Shown here in pieces: positions 21,860-34,100 of a stretch of 64,000 bases of DNA. The notes below the pieces were generated by a model. The model was not told the origin of the DNA. It saw only the letters and a program-made list of their open reading frames with translations, and ran no database searches. Every line of letters begins with the position of its first letter. Position 1 is the first letter of the stretch. Position numbers and translations under genes: made by a program. Source of the stretch: Rachicladosporium sp. CCFEE 5018 (lineage: Eukaryota; Ascomycota; Dothideomycetes; Cladosporiales; Cladosporiaceae); NCBI GenBank assembly GCA_002077045.2, contig KZ111141.1:1106821-1170820 (forward strand), read 5' to 3'.

Positions 21860-22530
21860 GGATCATCGAGCTCGGCATAGTCACCATGAGATCAACGGCG
21901 TTCACTTCAGCGTACTCTTACCTTTCGGTGCAGTACATTGCTCGGCGCTTCAGGCGTTGCGAGGCATCGACTTGCAAGCTGTAGGTTTTGCAGCGCTTCC
22001 AGAACTCCATCAATGGTTGCGACATATCTCATTAAACTACTCGTCTCATGATCCGTGCCATTATCTATCATGTGCCCCGTGCTACCTGGGCCTGGGCGGA
22101 TACACCACGATCACTGCTAACCGCACTGCCACTAGCACACGAGTAAACCACCCCCGACTTTGTGGCCTTGGTCGCCACCCTGTCTACAGAAGACTGCTCA
22201 GCATCATGGCAGTCGAGTGCGTGGAGTACGCTGCTCGCGAGGCTTGCAGCAGTCCGAGGGCAGTGTCGTGGCCAGGAAGTGAAGGTACGTCGACCGAGCT
22301 GGGTCGCGCCTTCCTTCGTCTCGTTCACCAGGTTGCCCAGGACAACATCACGAGCACCACGAATTCTCCTCCCAACTTCGGACGACCCCATATTGTCGAA
22401 GCGACACTATTGTCAGTCATTCGGTATTGTTGTACGATCCGCACCTCATGCTTCGTGTTCGGTAGGCGGATCACACAGCAGCGCACGCGATACATCAGCA
22501 CTCTCGCTACAATAACAACGGGCCAGCAAG
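21860..22530. other. Intergenic, 671 bp
   Basis: Contains an open frame (21957-22673) with no protein-like features that runs into the next gene in another frame; I treat it as noncoding, probably 3' UTR of CDC42 and the 5' leader of the following gene. Confidence 0.4.
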
Positions 22531-25212
22531 ATGACCTCGTCCTCACGATCCCGCCCAGGGTCGCCCACAAGATCAAACATTACATCGCTACCAGACATCC
22601 CAGAAGGCCGCCCCACGAAGATCTCACCAACGCCAGGCCCCAACGCCTTCGCTCAGCAAGCTGCACGTGTTGAGCGCCACCGCCTTGAAGGCAACGCGTT
22701 CTACCAGCAAGAAGTCCAGCGTCGACGCGCCACTCCGCCGACAGTCCTGCATCCCGCGTTGAGACATCAGCCCGAGATGCTGCAGGTACGCGATGCTAGT
22801 CGCTTCTCAGACGTGACGACCATGTCTCCATTCATCAACGCAGGCAAAGAAGAGACTTCGCCGATCCTGCAGCTTGTGCCAGAAGAGTCTACAGCATTCC
22901 CTACTCGTCGTGGGTTCATCGAGGAGAAGCACGAACGAGCCCAGCATATCGCCAATGGAGGTAGCGACGATGAGCGCACGCCAGTCTTCACTTATACACC
23001 AAAGATAGGTGCAAGTGAGTTCAGCAAGTCTGTGAGTGCAGTGGCAACTCCAAAGAAGAGGAAAGGCAGGATGTCAGAGGGTGCTGCTGGTGACAAGAGC
23101 CCTAAAAAAGGGTTTCTTGAGAAGCTGAGGCTCAATCTGCCACGTGCCAGCCTTTCTACGAACTCTTTGCCCAGCCGCGAGGTTGAAGAAGGATGCCCGC
23201 CGAAAGCACAGGCAATACTGGGTAGCTCACCATCGAAGGGCAACATGAGTCGCTCGCCTTCGAAGACGAAGAAAAGCATCTTCTCTCGCAAAACCACTGA
23301 GGTTGCAGAAAAGACGGGGAGCGCCGATGGCAACGGCAGAACGCCCACCACAGCCACTGCATCAAGCTTCACCGACTCAGTCGGCAAGACACCACAGACA
23401 GGGACAACGGGCTTCTCCGATCCTACCTACAACCGCGCTCGCTCACCAGAGAAGCGCATCCTTTCTCAACCGCAGTCCGACAAAGGCGGTTTCAACAACC
23501 CAGAAACGAAGTGTGGCGTCTCACGCTCCCAGAGCCTGCAGTACTTCGACCGCAGCATTCCGCCAACCCCGCCAGCCAAGAACACTCCGCCCAAAGAGCA
23601 GGGGACAGATTGCAAGACTTTGGTGAAGCAAGCGCTCGAACAGCACCGCATTTTCGAAGACGACACGCCCATCCGCGAGACAGTGAAACTCATCAGCGCG
23701 GATCGCGGCATCAGCCCAACCCGCTATGACAATTGCGGCTACAAAGAAAATGCTCAGCTGGTCAAGAAACCCAGCGTCTACAGCCTGCACGCATCCGTAT
23801 ACCCAGATCTTTCTTCCAGCTTCAGCTTGCCGGAGCTCAAAGCAAGAGTAGACGGTCTAGGGCTGGAAGGTCTCAGCGATGTCCCGGAAGCCTTCTACCT
23901 CAACCAGCGCAAAGGCGTAGAGTATAGTCCCAGCATCTACTCTTCTGCTGACTGGGAGCCGAGATCGAGCAGTATGTCGAACCTCTACCCTGGAGACAAG
24001 GACGCGAGATTCAGGCCTTCGCCTAGCTTGCCGGCGATCTTCGAGAAGCAGGGGCGTGGCCACCGCCCAAGCGCTTCGGAGGGGACGATACAGACGAAGC
24101 AGAGCGGCTCGAGCAGCGAGAGCCATGGCATCATTCCTCTCGTCTATCCGGAGCTGGCGTCCGATCCGAGCATGACGAACCTCTTCTCTGGCTTCCAGAG
24201 AGAGACCACGGAGCCCAGCCACAAGCCGCAGAAAGTCATCGACGGCGAGGGCTACGTGCCTGCTCATGGCTATACTGAGTCACGCGATCACAATGGCAGA
24301 GGCATGTCTGCTCTCTTTTCCAAGTGCGTGGAGGATGTCAGCTTCTCTCCGAGCTCATTCAGTAGTCCGAGTGCGATGCCAAGCCCGTTGCAGTATCTTC
24401 CAGCGACGGTCTATGTGCCGCCGCCACCGAAGCAGAAGAAGTTCAAGAAAGCAGCTGGCGAGCAAGTTGAGGAGACGCCGACACAGCGGTACGAGAAATT
24501 CAAGCGCGAGGAAGAGGAGCGTGCGAAGGCAGAGAACGACGCCCGCGCGAAAGAAGAAGCACAGATTCAGACCGTCGCTACTAGGAAGCGCACCAGCGGC
24601 TCTCCTCTCCGCCGTCAGCTCGCCAACTCCAACCCCTTCGCCGACTCCCCGCCCTCTCTCACCCCTCTACGACCTCTGCACAACAGCCCCTCCAGCCGTC
24701 CCACCACCCCCGAGCCCTCCAAATCTCGCCCTCAATCACCAACCTCCGCTTCCTCCCCCAGCCACGACAAGTTGGACGATATCATCGCCCTCCTCTCAAC
24801 CTTCAAGCTCCAATCCGCCACAGAAGTCACGGCCCTCCGCGATGAGCTCCGCGCTCAGAGCGAGAAGCTCTCCACGCGCCTCTCCCAACTCGAGAACGTC
24901 CACGAAAGTGACGCTCCGGCTCCGTATGTCCCTAGAGGCAGTTTGACGAGTTCGGGTGCGTGGCATCGGCAGGGGCAGAAGAGGGTGGATATGGATGCAG
25001 ATGGGGTGTGGCCGGCTACGGCGGATGTGGAGAGGGACTTTGATAAGTTTGAGCGGGATGCTGTTAGGGAGATGGGAGGGGATGAAGCTGTGCGAGAGTT
25101 GGAGATTGGGGGCCGCGGTCACGGTGGCAATGCGATGGATCAGCTGATCGACATTATCGGAGGGTTTGCCAAGAAGATGGAAGACTTCGAGAAGAGGCTG
25201 CCGAAGCAGTAG
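22531..25212 (+). CDS. Large disordered fungal protein with C-terminal coiled coil
   Basis: Intronless, 893 residues, and no domain I recognise. The first 630 residues are rich in Ser, Pro, Thr and Lys with many SP/TP sites (for example SPSKGNMSRSPSKTKKS), typical of intrinsically disordered, heavily phosphorylated proteins. Residues about 640-685 form a charged helix (RYEKFKREEEERAKAENDAR). Residues about 750-790 form a short heptad-like coiled coil (LDDIIALLSTFKLQSATEVT). The last 90 residues are again helical, with DQLIDIIGGFAKKMEDFEKR. The layout suggests a scaffold or cytoskeleton/septation-associated protein, but that is inference. The ATG at 22531 is the first in frame. The gene follows CDC42 in the same direction. 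Confidence 0.75.
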   Translation: MTSSSRSRPGSPTRSNITSLPDIPEGRPTKISPTPGPNAFAQQAARVERHRLEGNAFYQQEVQRRRATPPTVLHPALRHQPEMLQVRDASRFSDVTTMSPFINAGKEETSPILQLVPEESTAFPTRRGFIEEKHERAQHIANGGSDDERTPVFTYTPKIGASEFSKSVSAVATPKKRKGRMSEGAAGDKSPKKGFLEKLRLNLPRASLSTNSLPSREVEEGCPPKAQAILGSSPSKGNMSRSPSKTKKSIFSRKTTEVAEKTGSADGNGRTPTTATASSFTDSVGKTPQTGTTGFSDPTYNRARSPEKRILSQPQSDKGGFNNPETKCGVSRSQSLQYFDRSIPPTPPAKNTPPKEQGTDCKTLVKQALEQHRIFEDDTPIRETVKLISADRGISPTRYDNCGYKENAQLVKKPSVYSLHASVYPDLSSSFSLPELKARVDGLGLEGLSDVPEAFYLNQRKGVEYSPSIYSSADWEPRSSSMSNLYPGDKDARFRPSPSLPAIFEKQGRGHRPSASEGTIQTKQSGSSSESHGIIPLVYPELASDPSMTNLFSGFQRETTEPSHKPQKVIDGEGYVPAHGYTESRDHNGRGMSALFSKCVEDVSFSPSSFSSPSAMPSPLQYLPATVYVPPPPKQKKFKKAAGEQVEETPTQRYEKFKREEEERAKAENDARAKEEAQIQTVATRKRTSGSPLRRQLANSNPFADSPPSLTPLRPLHNSPSSRPTTPEPSKSRPQSPTSASSPSHDKLDDIIALLSTFKLQSATEVTALRDELRAQSEKLSTRLSQLENVHESDAPAPYVPRGSLTSSGAWHRQGQKRVDMDADGVWPATADVERDFDKFERDAVREMGGDEAVRELEIGGRGHGGNAMDQLIDIIGGFAKKMEDFEKRLPKQ

Positions 25213-26562
25213 AAGAGAGATGTTTGGCGTTCGAAAGACTTTCTTTACGTCGATGGCGATGCGGATGAAGAGCACGCTGCTTCATGGCGCTGGTGAAGCA
25301 GGCAATGCGGGATTTGATGGCACTTTAGAGCTGTTCATCGCGCATGGTCTGGGCAGCTTCACACACTCGCGCCGAGAGTGGATACCAGAGCTGTTTGGAT
25401 GAGCAACGAGAGTCGCGAAGGCATGGCAGAGTCATCGTGTTCATGGTCGTGAAGGTGGGATAATGGAAACTCGGAATACGGTGCCCAGGGCATTTTCTTG
25501 TTGTGGTCAGCGTCACATTCAGCTGAACGCACGTCTGCGGGGTCGTAGCAAGGAGCATAGTCAATCGGGGACGAGAGATCCAGTCCAGCGACCTTGAGAT
25601 ATCGTTATATAACCATGGTCGTGATGTCTCAGCCCTACGAACCCTGGCCCGCGTTACGTAAGGCCACGTTTCGGATGAAACCGATGGAATTTCTTCAATA
25701 ATAGCACGCGCACGCAATCGGCATCGATTCCATCGCCATCCACCACGGGGGCGCTTCCGTCGTATTGTTCGTCCTGACATTGGCTTCGACCCCGCTCACG
25801 TCACACCCCTTCCCTTGCGGCGTACCGATACACTGTCCCCCTTCCACCACTCACGAGCCAACAGCCAGCGAGACGTGGCCCACTCCGACGCACCCGAGTG
25901 GGCAGCGGACTTGGCAATCTGAACTGCATCAAGATAATCTGCTCTACACTCCTCGGAAGCGCTGTAGTGGGGCGTAATCGCGGCGCATCCGCTTCGCAAA
26001 ATGTAATGGCGCAACAACGTGCTCACATCCGCTTGCTGACGAGTGCTCCGGCTTCGAGTCCGTCTGCGCGAAGTCAAACCATTCAGGTACCGAGCACAAA
26101 TGCTGCATGCGCGGCATCAAGGTAATAATGACCAGCATCAGTGTTTCATGACACGTAAGATTGTAGGTACCGTCTCTTTTGTTCTTCTTAGATTCTCTTC
26201 CAGACCTTGGAATCAACAAAGTCTTATCTCTTCTCGTGTGGCGTGAGGGGATAGTCTTATCTTGCACAATCGCTGGTGTGGGGCCATCACAGCTGGACTC
26301 ATACCACAGACTTCGACGCGATCGGAGGTGAGTCTATGTCGTGCTTCCTCAACTATTACGACTTTGCTTACACGAATTGCGTAGTTGAAAGTACCTTCAG
26401 GATATACATCTCCAACAAGTCTCGCAATTGCCTTTCGCTACAGAACAAATTTAGAAATCGCGCTCCAAGGAAGTCAAATCCCTCGCCATCGAATATTGCG
26501 CTGTGGAGATCGACAAATTTGCCTCGGACGGCATAGCAGTGGCAGTGCGAGCTGCGGCTATT
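25213..26562. other. Intergenic, 1350 bp
   Basis: The longest gene-free stretch in the window. Short frames on both strands have no protein character, and I found no tRNA. The last 280 bp may be 5' UTR or an upstream exon of the ECL1-family gene: a GTGAGT...GCGTAG pair (26329-26389) looks like an intron in a leader. Confidence 0.4.
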
Positions 26563-27605
26563 ATGCCAATTCGCGAGCAGCCCACACGAACCTCGTCGAA
26601 TGGCCTCAAGCAGCTTGGATCGAATGCTAGAACATCAAGACCAGCTCCTCTACCAAAGCGAACAAGCTATAAGCATTCATCGCCGAGCTCATCACGCCCT
26701 TCGTCACCTGGCCCTTCTCGAAAGTCAACAGCAAGTTCCTCGAAGGATACCGCAGAGGAGGAAGACGACATGGCGAGCTTCTTGCAGTTCTGGTTGGTGT
26801 TGCCAACGAGTCTTATATGTGGGTCTGTGACTGACGAGTGTTATAGCACTACATGCGATACGCAGATCGCGTCGCCAAACCCCAATTTGCTATATTGCTC
26901 AGAAGCGTAGGTGTCCCAATCATCCTATCGTTATACAGCACTGACACCAACCGTAGATGCCGTCGTAAAGACAGTCGACCCTCTCTGTACACCAACATCA
27001 ACTCATCGCCCGGTGTAAGCCCTATGCTCCGTGCCTACAACGACCGTCAACTCCCCGACATCGTACCCCAGCGCTCCCCAACCATCGTCCGCCCACTATC
27101 AAGCAACATCTCCGAGTTCTCGCTCACATCACAGACCTCCCACAGGTCGTATTGGGATGATGAGATCTCGCCCACAGAGAAACATCCGAGCGTGCAAGAC
27201 CTTCCTGGCTTCCCCTCAGCAGACATCACCATTGAGTCCAACCTACACGCACATGAACGAACCTCGGTCGCGACAATCGACGCACCGCCCTCCCTCGTTC
27301 ACTCACCGGCAAGTTCCTACGGTACAATCGCATCGACGCCAGCGACACGGCCCCTCCCACCGCGTAGAGCAACCACGACAGCTAAGAGCATGGACCTGGT
27401 GACTTGCAAGCTCGCGACTGCGTCTATCGCTGCCGGGAGTCTCAAGAGCAAGGCGAGTACATTCATGAGTATACACACCGCAGGTACGGAAAGGAAATCG
27501 CCTCAGACAGCTGGCGAGCGGAGACCGAGCGGCTGGAATGCTACTACCGCAGTAGGCAGTCTCGAGCAACTATCGAACAGCGCTGCGGCGAGAGGTGTGC
27601 CTTGA
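26563..27605 (+). CDS. ECL1-family life-span regulatory zinc protein
   Basis: Splicing at 26793-26846 (54 bp, GTTGGT...TATAG) and 26907-26956 (50 bp, GTAGGT...CGTAG) joins MASFLQFC, TTCDTQIASPNPNLLYCSEA and CRRKDSRP into a CxxC...YCxxxC zinc motif. That motif, the following DIVPQRSPTIV and the later SMDLVTCKLATAS are hallmarks of the fungal 'life-span regulatory factor' (Ecl1) family. Small Ecl1 proteins of fission yeast extend chronological lifespan and respond to nutrient or metal starvation; Pezizomycotina versions are longer and Ser/Thr-rich, as here. Both introns cut the zinc motif; the first splits a cysteine codon. The start is uncertain: the same frame is open back to an ATG at 26563, adding a basic Ser-rich tail that ends in EEEDD before MASF (ATG at 26770). 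I favour the upstream start. Confidence 0.75.
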
Positions 27606-27920
27606 AGTCGTACACAGGGTGACGGGACTTGGGTGCACGTTCTGGCGGAAAAGCGCTTACTCGGCGTTGGGTTGGACCATTGGGAAGGACATAGGTGCAT
27701 GCATCGGAGGACTCCCTGCTCAGGATAGTGGGTTGAGACGCGATAGAATCCAGAGCATCAGTATCATCGATCAATCGAAGTCCATACTACAAGGTACGGT
27801 TGACAGGCTTCACTGAAGTCATGGTATGGTAGAGCATACTAGTCCACTCTATGGGTTACTGTCACTGTTGATCCCTTTGACGGTGAGGTTCGCTTCGTCC
27901 TTCGCATCTTTCGCATGCGT
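27606..27920. other. Intergenic, 315 bp
   Basis: Between two convergent genes; presumably two 3' UTRs. Nothing else seen. Confidence 0.45.
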
Positions 27921-29147
27921 TTAACTGCGGCCATGCTCCTCGCCGAGCTGCGTGATCTCGGCGTCTCTGATCTCATCAGCATCCTCGCCATTGAGGCTCA
28001 ATGACTCGAACTCCTCAACCCGATCCAGTCCCTGCGCAGTCCGCCATCTATCCACTCTCCGTCGCCAGGGCTTATACAGCACGAATGCCAGAGCTCCGAA
28101 CACCACGAATGACCCACAGATACTCCCACCAATGATATCGTAATTCTCACCGGCCACATCGACGCCGTGCCAGAAGCGACCTGAGAACTCCGGTCGCACG
28201 TTGTGGATCATAGTCAGCAGCTGCAGTATCCCAATGACGAGGGCTACAGCCACAGTGACAGCAGTGAGCACGGACTGATAGTATAGCACCGCTATCGCAT
28301 CCTTGGCTAAGCGAGCGGAAGTGTACAGACTCATCATCGCCGCGCCGTCGAACGTATCCAGCAAGCACATTCCTGCAGTAAACAAAACGGGGAAGATCAA
28401 GATAAGCCATATCGAAGTTCCCTTCGCAGCTTGGATGGACGAGATACCGAGCAGGGCTACTTCGGATGAAGTATCGAAGCCTAGTCCGAAGAGCACGCCG
28501 AGCGGGTACATCTTCCAGGGTCGGTCGATCAAACGGAAGAGCTTCTTCAGGATACTGAACATACATCCACCTCCCGTGAAGACGTTGCTGGCTTCCAGAG
28601 AGTCGCTGTAGCCTGCCGGTGCAGCGATAGCCGCGCGAAGAGCCTTGTAGAATTTGTATAGGATCCAACTGTTCATGACGCCGAGTAAGATGAGAAACGC
28701 AGCGCTGATGGATGAGCCAATGATCCCACCAATACTTGAGAAAGCACCGAAGCGGTCGCTGATCGCCGCCGAACTGGCAGCTACGACGATGGAAGTGACC
28801 ACCACGATCGTGCTATGGCCGAGCGAAAAGAACGTGCCTACTGTGACTGGTCTTTGGCCGGAAGCGATGAGTCGTCTTGTCATAAGATCAATGGCAGAGA
28901 TGTGATCCGCGTCAAGGGCATGGCGGAGTCCGAGCGTGTAGGCTAAAACCGCTGTTGAGACGAAAGAGGGATGAAAGTGGAGGACTATGCCGCACGCGAC
29001 CCAGACGAGGATGTTGACGAGGGCGAGGAACAGTATGATTGCTAGGGCTGGTCCTGGGAGCTTGCGCAGGAAGGGGATCTTGTCGTGATAATCTTCGGCT
29101 TTCCTGCGTACTCGCTTGGCGAATGTGCCCGGTTCATTGTCGTCCAT
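27921..29147 (-). CDS. Nickel/cobalt transporter, NiCoT family
   Basis: Intronless, 408 residues, about eight membrane helices. The family signature RHALDADHISAID, whose histidines and aspartates bind the metal, lies near residues 75-87. The other signatures are present too: FFSLGHSTIVV, LGFDTSSEVALL and FTAGMCLLDTFDGAAM. A cytoplasmic loop with a TGGGCMF segment lies between helices, and the C-terminus is acidic. Eukaryotic NiCoT permeases such as fission yeast Nic1 import Ni2+ at the plasma membrane, mainly to supply urease. The length is close to the family norm and the start ATG at 29147 is clear. No urease or urease accessory gene lies nearby. Selectivity for nickel over cobalt cannot be told from the sequence. 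Confidence 0.92.
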   Translation of the reverse strand: MDDNEPGTFAKRVRRKAEDYHDKIPFLRKLPGPALAIILFLALVNILVWVACGIVLHFHPSFVSTAVLAYTLGLRHALDADHISAIDLMTRRLIASGQRPVTVGTFFSLGHSTIVVVTSIVVAASSAAISDRFGAFSSIGGIIGSSISAAFLILLGVMNSWILYKFYKALRAAIAAPAGYSDSLEASNVFTGGGCMFSILKKLFRLIDRPWKMYPLGVLFGLGFDTSSEVALLGISSIQAAKGTSIWLILIFPVLFTAGMCLLDTFDGAAMMSLYTSARLAKDAIAVLYYQSVLTAVTVAVALVIGILQLLTMIHNVRPEFSGRFWHGVDVAGENYDIIGGSICGSFVVFGALAFVLYKPWRRRVDRWRTAQGLDRVEEFESLSLNGEDADEIRDAEITQLGEEHGRS

Positions 29148-29400
29148 GCTGGCTGACTGGCTCCTGCAAGCCAGCGAGAGAGTGAGATCTGGACGCTGTA
29201 GAGCTCACGTCCGGCCCAAGTGACATATAGTCGATCAGCATCGTGAATTGGTCGTTTTGCTTGTGTAAGGTGGGGTATCTCCGGGTGACCCACAGTCAGT
29301 GCAGCTTGCCATCAATGGATTGCGCATGAGCAAATTTACTGAGATCGCAAGCTCCCATATCGAGATGATGCAGAGAGTGCACAAATTCGGAAAGATACCC

Positions 29401-30793
29401 TCATCCATACTTGGCGAAGCACAAGCTGGCGTTCGTGCCACCAAAGCCAAAGCTATTGGTCAGTGCAACATCGACCATTTGCTCCTGAGACACCTTGGCT
29501 ACATAATTGCAATTGAAGTCGCTCGATGGTGTACCTGGGTTATTGAGGTTCAACGTAGGCGGCATTACATTCTGTGGCTGGTCAGCATCGCCATCCGGGC
29601 TGGTTCACTGGGTTTGCACTTACGTGCTCGATTGCTAGTATCGTGAAGATAGCTTCCACGGCACCTGCAGCACCCAGAAGATGACCGACTGCGCCCTTGG
29701 TGCTGCTGACATTGATCTGCGATGCGTCTGATTTGCCATGATCTCCAAGAAGCATTCGCTTGATCGCATGGTTCTCGGCAGCATCGCCCAGTGGTGTGGA
29801 CGTAGCGTGAGCGTTGACATAATCCACCTTGCGAGGCTCGATTTGCGCATGGCGCAGAGCTTGTCTCATCGCGAGATATGGACCGTTGCCATCGGCGCGA
29901 GGCTGCGTCATGTGGTGAGCGTCGGACGAGAGACCATAGCCTCTGACCTCAGCATATATGTGAGCGCCACGATCTTTGGCATGCTCGAGTTCCTGGGACT
30001 ATTAGCACTGCTCTCCCAGTGCGCTGTTGGACGATCGCACCTCAAGTACAATCACGCCTGCACCTTCGCCAATCACGAAGCCAGCACGGTCTTGGTCAAA
30101 GGGACGCGACGACTGTGAAGGGTCACCATTCCAGTCAGTAGCAAGACTACGAGCTCGCGCGAAGCCTGCGATCGCCAGAGGGTGGATGCAAGATTCAGCA
30201 CCACCAGCAACCATAACATCGGCATCTCCAAAAGCGATCATTCGTGAAGCATCCCCAATCGCGTGCAAGCCGGTGGTGCAGGCAGTCGTAGCAGCATGAT
30301 TCGGTCCCTTGAAGCCATGGCGTATGGAGATATGGCCTGCAGCGAGATTGATGAGGAGCCGTGGTACAAACAGAGGCGAGACTTTCCGATAGCCACCCTC
30401 GTGAAACGCGATGGACGTGTTGTAAGCTTCGTCGAGATTACCTATCCCAGATCCGATGGTGACGCCCGTAGCTTCGAGGTCCTCTTCGCGAGTCGGTCGC
30501 CAGCCTGCGTCGTCCAACGCCTCCTGGGCGGACGCTATCGCGTACTGAGCAAATAGGGCCATCTGGCGTTCTTCGCTAGCAGGCAGCCAATCTTTGGCTT
30601 GCCATTTGCCATGGTCGCGGCTCCCCTGCGGAACTAGTCCAGCGACTCGGCTTGGCAAAGCGTCGAATGCAGGTCCCCGTGATGTACTTGAGACAATGCC
30701 ACTCTGCGAATCGATGAGCTTGGCCCATGTTTGCTTGACTCCAGCTGCCAGAGGTGTTACAGCACCGAGTCCAGTGACGACTACCCGTCGCAT
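29401..30793 (-). CDS. CEM1: Mitochondrial beta-ketoacyl-ACP synthase (CEM1-like)
   Basis: Three exons, 30793-30041, 29992-29624 and 29571-29401, with introns of 48 and 52 bp, give 430 residues. The catalytic cysteine is in TTACTTGLHAIGD (about residue 172). The two active-site histidines are in NAHATSTPLGD (about 313) and GAVGHLLGAAGA (about 355), the C-H-H triad of the KAS I/II class. The protein ends with the glycine-rich NSFGFGGTNAS loop. Being a stand-alone enzyme rather than part of the giant cytosolic FAS, it fits the mitochondrial type II pathway that makes octanoyl-ACP for lipoic acid. It starts MRRVVVTGLG, like yeast Cem1, without a long presequence; an in-frame stop lies 24 bp upstream of the ATG. 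It is divergent from PDS5. Confidence 0.92.
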
Positions 30794-31118
30794 TGCATAT
30801 TGTCCTACGCAGCCCTATCTCGGACGCCCGATTGTGCAAAATAACTGGAACGTCCCACTCCCGTAGATGATATACTCATGTTCGTATGGCCTCCAAGGAG
30901 TTTTGATGGACGTCGGCTAAGATATCCCGATCGAGCGATCTCTCGCGCGACTTAGCGCGTCACTCTGGTGAAGTCAATTTGGCGCTTCACGTCACCTCGA
31001 GATCGCGATTCACTGGTGTTCGGAATTCGACAGGTCACTCTCATGACATTGTACGGCGTGTCACGACAGTTTCTGGGGCGTGAAGGAGCTCTGATCTAGC
31101 TTTTCTACCAAGCAAACC
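30794..31118. promoter_or_regulatory. Divergent promoter, CEM1 / PDS5
   Basis: 325 bp between opposite start codons, so it carries both promoters. ACGCG/GCGCGA-like CpG-rich words occur at 30945-30960, which resembles cell-cycle MBF-type elements; this is a weak match and could be chance. Confidence 0.4.
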
Positions 31119-34100
31119 ATGGCGCGCCTAACAAGGAAACGCGCACGAAGTCCGGAGCCGGCGCAAGAAGAGGACCCGGATCAGCATCAAGATGGAGAAT
31201 TCGAAAAGACGAACGATGCCGAGCCTGAGCAAGCATTGCAATTCGACGAGCCGCTCACATGGAAAGCTGGACGAGGTGCGATACCGGTGGCCGACCTTCT
31301 GCGCCGGCTGAAGAAACTATACGACGAGATGGCCTCACTGGAGCAATTCGGCGAGGAGGACGCAGCTCGCGACCAGCTCATACCGAAGGCAACGGAATTA
31401 ACGAGCTCGATGCTTCTTATGCATAAAGACAAGGGTGTTCGAGCATATGCACTGGCTTGCATCGTACAGACATTCCGCTTGCTTGCGCCCAACGCACCCT
31501 ACAACCCCAAGCAGCTGAAGGAGATCTTCACCCTGTTCGTTACGACTGTGCTTCCTGCCCTTGCAAGGCCTTCGGATCCATATCAGCAGCAGCATCTTGC
31601 TGCTCTCGAGTCGTTGTCTGCAGTCCGAAGCATTGCCCTGCTAGCCGACATCCCCGGTGCAGATGCTCTGATAGTTCAGCTGTTCGCGAATTGCTTCGAC
31701 GTGCTCTCTGGTAACATGAAAGGTGCCACCGCTGAGAACATTCCCAAGGCAGTGGAGTACCACATGACGAATGTGCTGGTAACTCTTGTGCAAGAATGCG
31801 AGAAGCTACCCTCGGGTGTCGTAGAGATCATCTTGGCGCAATTCCTCAGAGCTGATCCGGCCACATTAGCGCAAGCTGGCAAGCGAGACATTCGAGATAT
31901 GGCCAATATATCTCCCGCTTACAATATGGCACGCTCAGTATGCAGCGGCTGCGCAAGCGAGATGAAGGGCGCAATCGGTCAGTATTTCAGTGCCGTGCTA
32001 CTAAGTGCTTCTGAAGTCTCAGAGGAGCCAGCAAAGCATGGTGGCAGCAAGATGCGAGGCCGCAAGCGGACACACGCCGAGAGTGAAGACGAGTCCGACG
32101 ACGGAATGCTTACTCCGCCTGCTGAAGTCGATTTTGACAATGCCGAGCGAGCTCATCGGCTACTGCGCGAGCTCTGGAGGGCTGCGAGTGAGGTCGTGGA
32201 GACGGTTGTACCTCAGCTGCAGCCACAGATGAAGGCCGAGAATGTGAGATTACGCGCCATGGCCGTGCAGACCGTTGGCGACATGGTCGCAGGTATTGGA
32301 GCAGCTGGACCTGCACCTCCTATACCTCTGGCACCGGCGGCATACCCCTCACACAGCTCAGATCGTTCCAACGTTCCGCCAGCGAGCCAAAGCGCCATCT
32401 ACAGGCCGATTGCCCCGCACGCCTTCTCATCCACTTATGGCGACTGCTACCTCGAGTTTGTCAGCAGACACAACGACAAGGCTGCCGTCGTTCGATGCGC
32501 ATGGGCTGTAGCAGCAGCTAGGATCCTGCTGACTTCAGCCGGAGGCATTGGTCTCGACTCTGACCAAGAGATGCGCTTACTCCGTTTGCTCAACGGAATG
32601 CTAGTCGATACCGATGAAAAGGTCCGATTGGCAGTAATTGAAGCCATCGCAATGTTTGATTTCGACACCATCGCCCATAAGGTTGGCAAGCTGGGAGGTG
32701 TTGCGGCGCAGGGCTCAATCTTGCGCCAGATTGCCGATCGAATCAAGGACCCAAAAGCCCCGGTGCGAGTAGCAGCGATCGAGCTTCTGGCAGATATTTG
32801 GGGCGTTGCTTCTGGTGCGATTGGCGAAGGTAGTGAACAGATGTCCAATCTGTTCGCAGCCATCCCAAGCGAGATAGTGAACGCAGTCTACGTCAACAAC
32901 CCGCAGATCAACGCATCTATACTTGAGGTTCTCCACAAGTCATTGGTCCCAACGGCCTATCCAATGATGACTGCCACGTACGATACAGTGGCTGGTACAG
33001 GCGTCGTCGTTGACAGTCAGCTCGGCGGCGACCCAGCTGCAGACGTGAACGCGCTCCGAGTCGAGCGCATCCTCGTCTTTGTGCGATGTCTCGACGATCG
33101 AGCGACTGCAGCCTTCTTCAATCTCCAGCGACTTCAATGCCAGGGTGCTGCTCAGCTGTGCGCCCTTCTCAGGTTGTCTGAGGCTTCACACAGCAGCGAC
33201 GACTCGAGCACCGATGAGAAGACCAAGGCTCAGATCGATGCGATCGTTACTTCTTTGACTAAGATGACTACCGATTCCAACGTTGCAAAGGAGCATCTCA
33301 GGATTTACCTCAAGCATAATCATCGTCGTGGCAATCAGCTGATCCGCTTTTGCTGTGATGCAGTCAGCGATTACCGCAAGGTATGCAAGGCAATGAAGGA
33401 GTTCAGGAAGAAGATGGAGGAGTCGCCTTCACCGCTGCCCAGCACCCTATCAACCATGGAAGTCGTGCTGGACATGTTCTCGATGTTACTCTACAATCGC
33501 ACACACGTTCCTGCAATGCTAGCGTTCGCTCGCACAGACGATAAAGGATTAGGTGAAGCAGCTACGAAAGTCATCAAGGATCTGTCCAATACGGCACCCA
33601 AAGTCTTCGAGCTTCACATTAAAGAGTACTGCGAGATGCTTAAACAAAATGTCCCGACGGAAGCTACGCCAAATGACCCATCTGCTACGCATGTACTCAA
33701 GACCATATCAGACTTCGTACAGCACGATGCATCAGCTATGCCGAATGACCGCGAGCTGTACAAGGCGTTGAGTGCGTATACGCTGTATGGCTCGCCACCG
33801 AAAGCGGCTAAGCATGCGGTTCGAGTGATGCTTGCGTCAGATGACAAGAAGGAGATGTATACCGAGGAGATATTGGAGAAGTGCCTGAAAGACTTTACCT
33901 ATGGGTCGCATGGGTTCCTGGCAAGATTGGCTTCATTGAGCCAGGTCGTTCTCCTCTCCAATACCGAGCTGGACACGGCCATGCAAGAGACTGTTACCGA
34001 TACAGCTGTCGGCAAGATTCTGAGAGAGATCCGGACCACAGCGGAAGAGGTCGACGCTGACTGGACTGACGAGCCTGACAGGGAGTTGTCGGCGAAGCTC

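Noticed and set aside
21957..22673. 238-codon plus-strand frame upstream of the disordered protein gene
   Set aside because: It overlaps the next gene's coding sequence in another frame, has random-looking composition and matches no family I know.
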